A DNA stretch of 64,000 nt from Trichosanthes cucumerina (lineage: Eukaryota > Streptophyta > Magnoliopsida > Cucurbitales > Cucurbitaceae), in contig CM071844.1 in NCBI GenBank assembly GCA_036507285.1, positions 13,957,898 to 14,021,897 of the forward strand, written 5' to 3'. A program made the translations under genes and the position numbers. Within the stretch, counting starts at the first letter, position 1. Every line of letters starts with the position of its first letter. The notes beneath the pieces were generated by a model. The model made no database searches. It was given only the letters and a program-made list of their open reading frames with translations, and was not told where the DNA came from. Positions 59,715 to 64,000 of the stretch are shown here, piece by piece.

Positions 59715-62547
59715 AATGATGAGGATGCCAAGATTTTGCCAACATAATTGGCATGATCGAATGCATTTACTGATTTCTCATCACCAAAATTTTCTATTTT
59801 CTTTTCTTCTCTATCAGGACCAACACAGCTAATTTCGAGGGAAAACGAGATCAAGATCAGGTGATGTTCGACCGCTTTCATTCACACATAAAAGTACTTT
59901 TAAATTTATATTTATATTTTTTTCAACGCTGCAAAAGTAATGTCTGCTAAAATTTTGGTCCAAGGCCTCAAGTTTCCGTGAACCACTCGATTTTGACTCG
60001 ATTAGATATTTCTATTATGTTAATTAGATTTTTCATTAAAAATTCTTTTTAGATTTTTCATTCTTTAGCAGCTTTTCGAAAACATTTTTGTCCCATCTTA
60101 GGCTTAAGCATGCATGTCTGAAATTTTTTGAATGCAAGTTGATTGATTAGGATAGCCTAAAAAGTAATCTAAGTAATTTTTTTTGCAATAAAATAACTTC
60201 TGAAGCATATCCTGAAGTGAGTATATCTGAATTGCATCTTTAACTTCCTTGCAACACATGAGCACATAACTGACTTTCTATTATGTTCGAACACTAGGAT
60301 GTTTTTGTTGGGTCTAAAGATTGTTGTCACCCCGAGATAGGCTTAGAACTAATCAAGAGTTGAATGACATGAAAGTGAGTGATTGAAATTTGTTTAAAAA
60401 TAAGAATACATTTTATAAATAATGTGTGATTCATGTGTGGAGATCAAAAGAGCTACCTCCATTGTGATCAGTTAGGCCATCCATTGAGCGAGTGCTCTGG
60501 ATAAGGGTCCCTACAATGGAAGTGTGAAAGCTAGGATCTTTGAAAGAAGAAAAAAACAAGATAAATTTGGGGTTAGTAACCCTTGTGAAAAAGAAAAATT
60601 TCGGGGTTAGTAACCCTTGTGAAAAAGATAAGAGTGGGGTTAGTAACCCTTGTAAAAAATAAAAAATAAAAATGCTTAAGTAGATTGCTCTCTATAGTGT
60701 GATGAGACTTGAAATTGGAACTTATAGCCAGTGTAGGGGGAAAACAAAGGAGGATCTTGGTAAAAGTATCTAAAATCAGTAGAAAATAATAGAAAAGAAG
60801 TTAAACACACACACACAAGGAATGTATTATATGAAATTCAAATTGCTTAAGGAAGGATATGTTAAGATTTTATTTTATTGTTTCATTATTATAATTAGAA
60901 AACTAAGGCTTGAACCATGAATCTTGTATTTTAAAATTTTGTTAAGAGATTGTTTTAAGGTTTTGTTTTGTTCGAGGACTATCAAAATTATGAGTTTGGG
61001 GTATTTGATAGTGGATAAAATAATGCTACTATCTGACTTAGTTTTATGCTAGTTTTGCTATGAATTTGTGTACTTTCATGTGTTTTTATGTTGATTTCTC
61101 AGAAACCGAGCAATTGGAGCAAGATGCGATATATGAAAAAGAATTGAGGAATCTTTAAGCATCCGAATGTTGAAGAAAAGAAATCAAGAATTTGGACTCG
61201 AAGCTATAGCATTACAACACCATAGTAAAATCCTTCTCACGTTGAAAGTAGTGATCAAAATAAAAATGAAGATGGAGGAATCTTTTGTAATATGCTGATG
61301 ATAGCTTTCATTCACATAAAAGTATTTAGTTTCAAAATGCCTTGTAATTTCTTTTGCGTTGAACTCTTGGAGTATAATTTTTGGTTAAAAATAATGAAAA
61401 TGGATCAATATTTGGATGGCCTAATTTTACTGGGAGATCTTCAGATGCTTTTATTTTTTATTTATTTATTTGTTTTTTGATAACTGCTTGCTTCTCAAGT
61501 TCTAGATTCTCGCCAATAATGGAACTTGAAACTTTGGGATTAAAATCATAACTTTAGAAAATAAAAACTTTTAAGTTAAATCTAAAAATGTAATTTACTG
61601 ATCTTTTATGTATAATTAAGTTTTATCTTTGTCAATTATTTTAAGATTTTTTTATTCTTCAACAAACTTTTCGAAAGTATTTTTATACGAAGTCTTGGAG
61701 TAACAATTTTTAATAAAAGAAAATTTTAAATATTTTCTAAACTAATGTTTGTACTACATTCTCAATAAAACTAATCTTTTTACTAATCTTTAAAACCATG
61801 TAACGAAAAAATTCTAATTTAGAACGGTACATGCATGTATAAAAGTCTTCATTTCCCTTTCTATTATGATGAACTCACCACCATCTTCATGTTCTTATTT
61901 TTTATTTTTTGTTTCTTGTTTTCTATTTTCCGTATTTTAATAATAACAAAGAATGATATGTTTCATAACTATTTATGTTTCTTGTTTCTACAAGAAATAT
62001 AAACAAAAGCTTGATTGTTAACTATTTATGGTTTCTTGTTATTGTTTTTTTTCTTCTTTTTTGATGGTTTAAAATGAATTTAGTTATATAATATAAAAAT
62101 ATATAACATGGATTAAAACATATAAAAAATTTATACTCTTTAATACCCATATTTTTCGATGCAAAATTAAAAACAATAATAAAATTGTTTCTATATTAGA
62201 AATAAATAATAAAATTTGTCCAAAATTCATCTACAAGGTTTGAAATTAAAGTAAAATAAGTTGAAATACAAGGCAAAAGATGAATAAACCAAAAAACTAT
62301 TTTAGCATTTTAAGGAACATTTAAATATAAAAGAAAACAGAATAGAGAGAAACTATTCTTTGTAGTTAATTCTCAACTTCAACCCAAATTTTAGAAACAT
62401 TTTTCAAAAATTAGAAATAAGAAACGAGATTGATTATCAAACAAATTTATTTCTTATAAAATGAGAAATGAGAACAAAAAAACAAAAAATAAGAACATTA
62501 TCAAACAAGCTCAAAAATAACTACGTTTAGTTATGCATGAGAATCAT
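59715..62547. other. AT-rich noncoding region, copy 3
   Basis: Counterpart of 5831-8700, with the palindromic minisatellite at 60569-60649. The 61292 ORF is shortened by a single-T loss compared with 7400. No gene. Confidence 0.6.
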
Positions 62548-62645
62548 GAAATTGCAAAGTTTTAGCTTATTTGGAAAGATAGTCACTTCATCGCATTCGT
62601 AAGTATGTAGCTTTCAAAGGCTTCTAAAGCTAGCATCACAAGGAG
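62548..62645. repeat. S block, diverged 3' fragment
   Basis: Only the last 100 bp of S (GCAAAGTTTTAGC to ATCACAAGGAG), with several substitutions (GGCTTCTAAAGCTAGC) not seen in the other eight instances. Confidence 0.85.
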
Positions 62646-64000
62646 ATCCAAAGATATTTGGAATACTTAGTTCCGTTTGATGAGCATATTTAGTATTTAT
62701 TTTTTAGTTTTTAAAAATTAAAATTTTTTTTCCTAAGTTTTTTTAGGACCGACTTCATCTTTCTTATTGAAACATTTGAATTTTTTAGCTAAATTTTAAA
62801 AGCAAAAATAAATTTTTAAAAACTATTTTAATTTTCAAAACTTGGCTTAATTTTTAAAAATATATGTTAAAAGTAGATAATAAAATAGAAAACTCATAGG
62901 TAGAAGTAATATTGAATTTTTTAATTTGGGACAACTACGAAAATTCAAATCTTCAAGAAAGGAAAAATCATAGCATTTGATGTAGCTCTTCATTGTGCAT
63001 TTGAGCAAGTATAATTTTCTTCAATTTGGGAAATAAAACTCAATGGTTTGGACCATTTCCGTAGAATTCTCCTAATACTTCTTACACGATACAAGTAAGA
63101 AATATTTAGTTCCTCTAGGCTACATAATTGCTAATTGTATTGCCAAAGAGAACATAGGTCAACTGTCATAACGAATGTGTTAACGACTGTACTAAAAAAA
63201 ATTATTAGAAGCATCTCACATTTTTCACAAAGTCGTAGATCTATCCAGACTAAATTTTCAACAACAATACCCCTAGGCAAATGGTGCCAAACAAAGTTTT
63301 TGATGCTTGAGAATTGTAGACATTTGTGTGGTCGAAACCCATCCAAAACTTCTAAGTCATTATAGTAGCTACTTTCTCTTAAAATATGTAAAAAATATCA
63401 TTCAAAGAACAGCTCACATAAGTTCCTTTTCAGTAGTTTCAGCTGGGATCGTAGCCGAAAATGACAAAAAAAAAAAAAGTTTGTCTTCATCCTTGTTTTT
63501 CATTCTCTTCTTTGGACCCTTGGCTAGCCTCTTGATTGAATATTGGTTGAGATGTTGATGAATCCCGACAGAAAAGGTTTGGTGAATCCAACAAAAAAAT
63601 AAGCAAAATTGAGAAGCTTCTCTTTGTTTTCTCTTTGTTTTTTTTTTTTTTTTTGTGCTTTTCCAGTGGCGATCTCTGACCAAGACAAAAAACAATTTAG
63701 TGTCGATTTCGAAGATCACCACTGGAAAAGGGGCATTGTTTTTGTCTTTCCCAGTGTTGCTCAGAGATCAACATCAAAAAAGTATCCAAAAAGTACAGAG
63801 GGAAAAGCTTCTAGAATTTTCTTGTTTTTTTTATGGGGCAACTAGAAGAATGACTAAATATTGATAGTTTCTACTGAAAAATAACTAAAAATATTTATAT
63901 TTGAAAAAAAATTTAAATCTTTTTTTACATTGTTTATATCATGATTTTTTAATTATATTGCGACTAAAATACCCTACCTACATTTTCAACTCCTAATTAA
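62646..64000. other. Undeleted S-flank segment at the array edge
   Basis: Contains in one piece both the part kept at 13074-13949 and, after 63790, the part kept at 4045-4260. It therefore looks like the ancestral arrangement from which the other flanks derive by deletion. Several percent diverged from both. ORFs around 63135-63860 have no domain and are interrupted in the array copies. Confidence 0.75.

Larger units (their letters stand above)
53561..62547 (+). repeat. Tandem unit, copy 3, partial
   Basis: Collinear with copies 1 and 2 from the hybrid LTR through the AT-rich block, then leaves them at GAGAATCATG (62548). The last 400 bp (62150-62547) already carry more indels than the rest. 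Confidence 0.9.

Noticed and set aside
1..64000. tRNA, rRNA or known small RNA genes
   Set aside because: No cloverleaf-like or rRNA-like segment was noticed while reading both strands. This was by eye, so short RNAs could be missed.

Overview
This is repetitive plant nuclear DNA, AT-rich overall with short GC-rich islands, and with no intact single-copy gene that I can recognise. The retrotransposon gag and reverse transcriptase remnants resemble the Ty3/gypsy polyproteins that are very abundant in Cucumis (melon and cucumber) annotations. The organism is therefore most likely a cucurbit and the region pericentromeric or otherwise heterochromatic. The organism call rests on recall of protein families, not on a search.

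The dominant structure is a head-to-tail array of a unit of about 27 kb. Copy 1 is 1-26990, copy 2 is 26991-53560, and a partial copy 3 is 53561 to about 62547. Boundaries are set at the window start because the array enters from the left. Copies are close to 99% identical by eye over long stretches. After 62548 the third copy jumps into a more diverged, structurally more complete version of one of the unit's own segments (62548-64000).

Each unit reads, left to right: (1) the right part of a hybrid LTR (called B/A here); (2) a block of about 625 bp called S, present nine times in the window; (3) a solo LTR A of about 2 kb flanked by the 5-bp target duplication AATTT; (4) a second S block; (5) about 5 kb of AT-rich DNA holding a 120-codon ORF behind a splice-acceptor-like site and two minisatellites; (6) a Ty3 LTR cut by a CACTA transposon terminus, which is fused to an internal pol fragment; (7) a mosaic segment with another LTR end; (8) a third S block that lacks LTR A (the empty site); (9) a truncated second LTR followed by primer-binding site, gag, protease and reverse transcriptase, the latter split by a 1.8-kb solo LTR; (10) an antisense remnant of a chromovirus-like element (protease, initiator-Met-type primer-binding site, LTR); (11) LTR B, carrying an internal 1.8-kb duplication, whose right end is LTR A. 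No RNase H or integrase remains, and every polyprotein is broken by stops and frameshifts shared by both copies.

Nothing here works together as a pathway. The interest lies in how the region was built. The B/A hybrid LTR at each unit junction is flanked on its right by the same sequence that flanks LTR A, which is what unequal exchange between LTRs would leave. A second point concerns sequence quality: where copies 1 and 2 differ they tend to differ at CAG/CTG trinucleotides, often as small complex indels. This is a pattern expected from consensus errors at CHG-methylated cytosines, so some apparent frameshifts may not be real.
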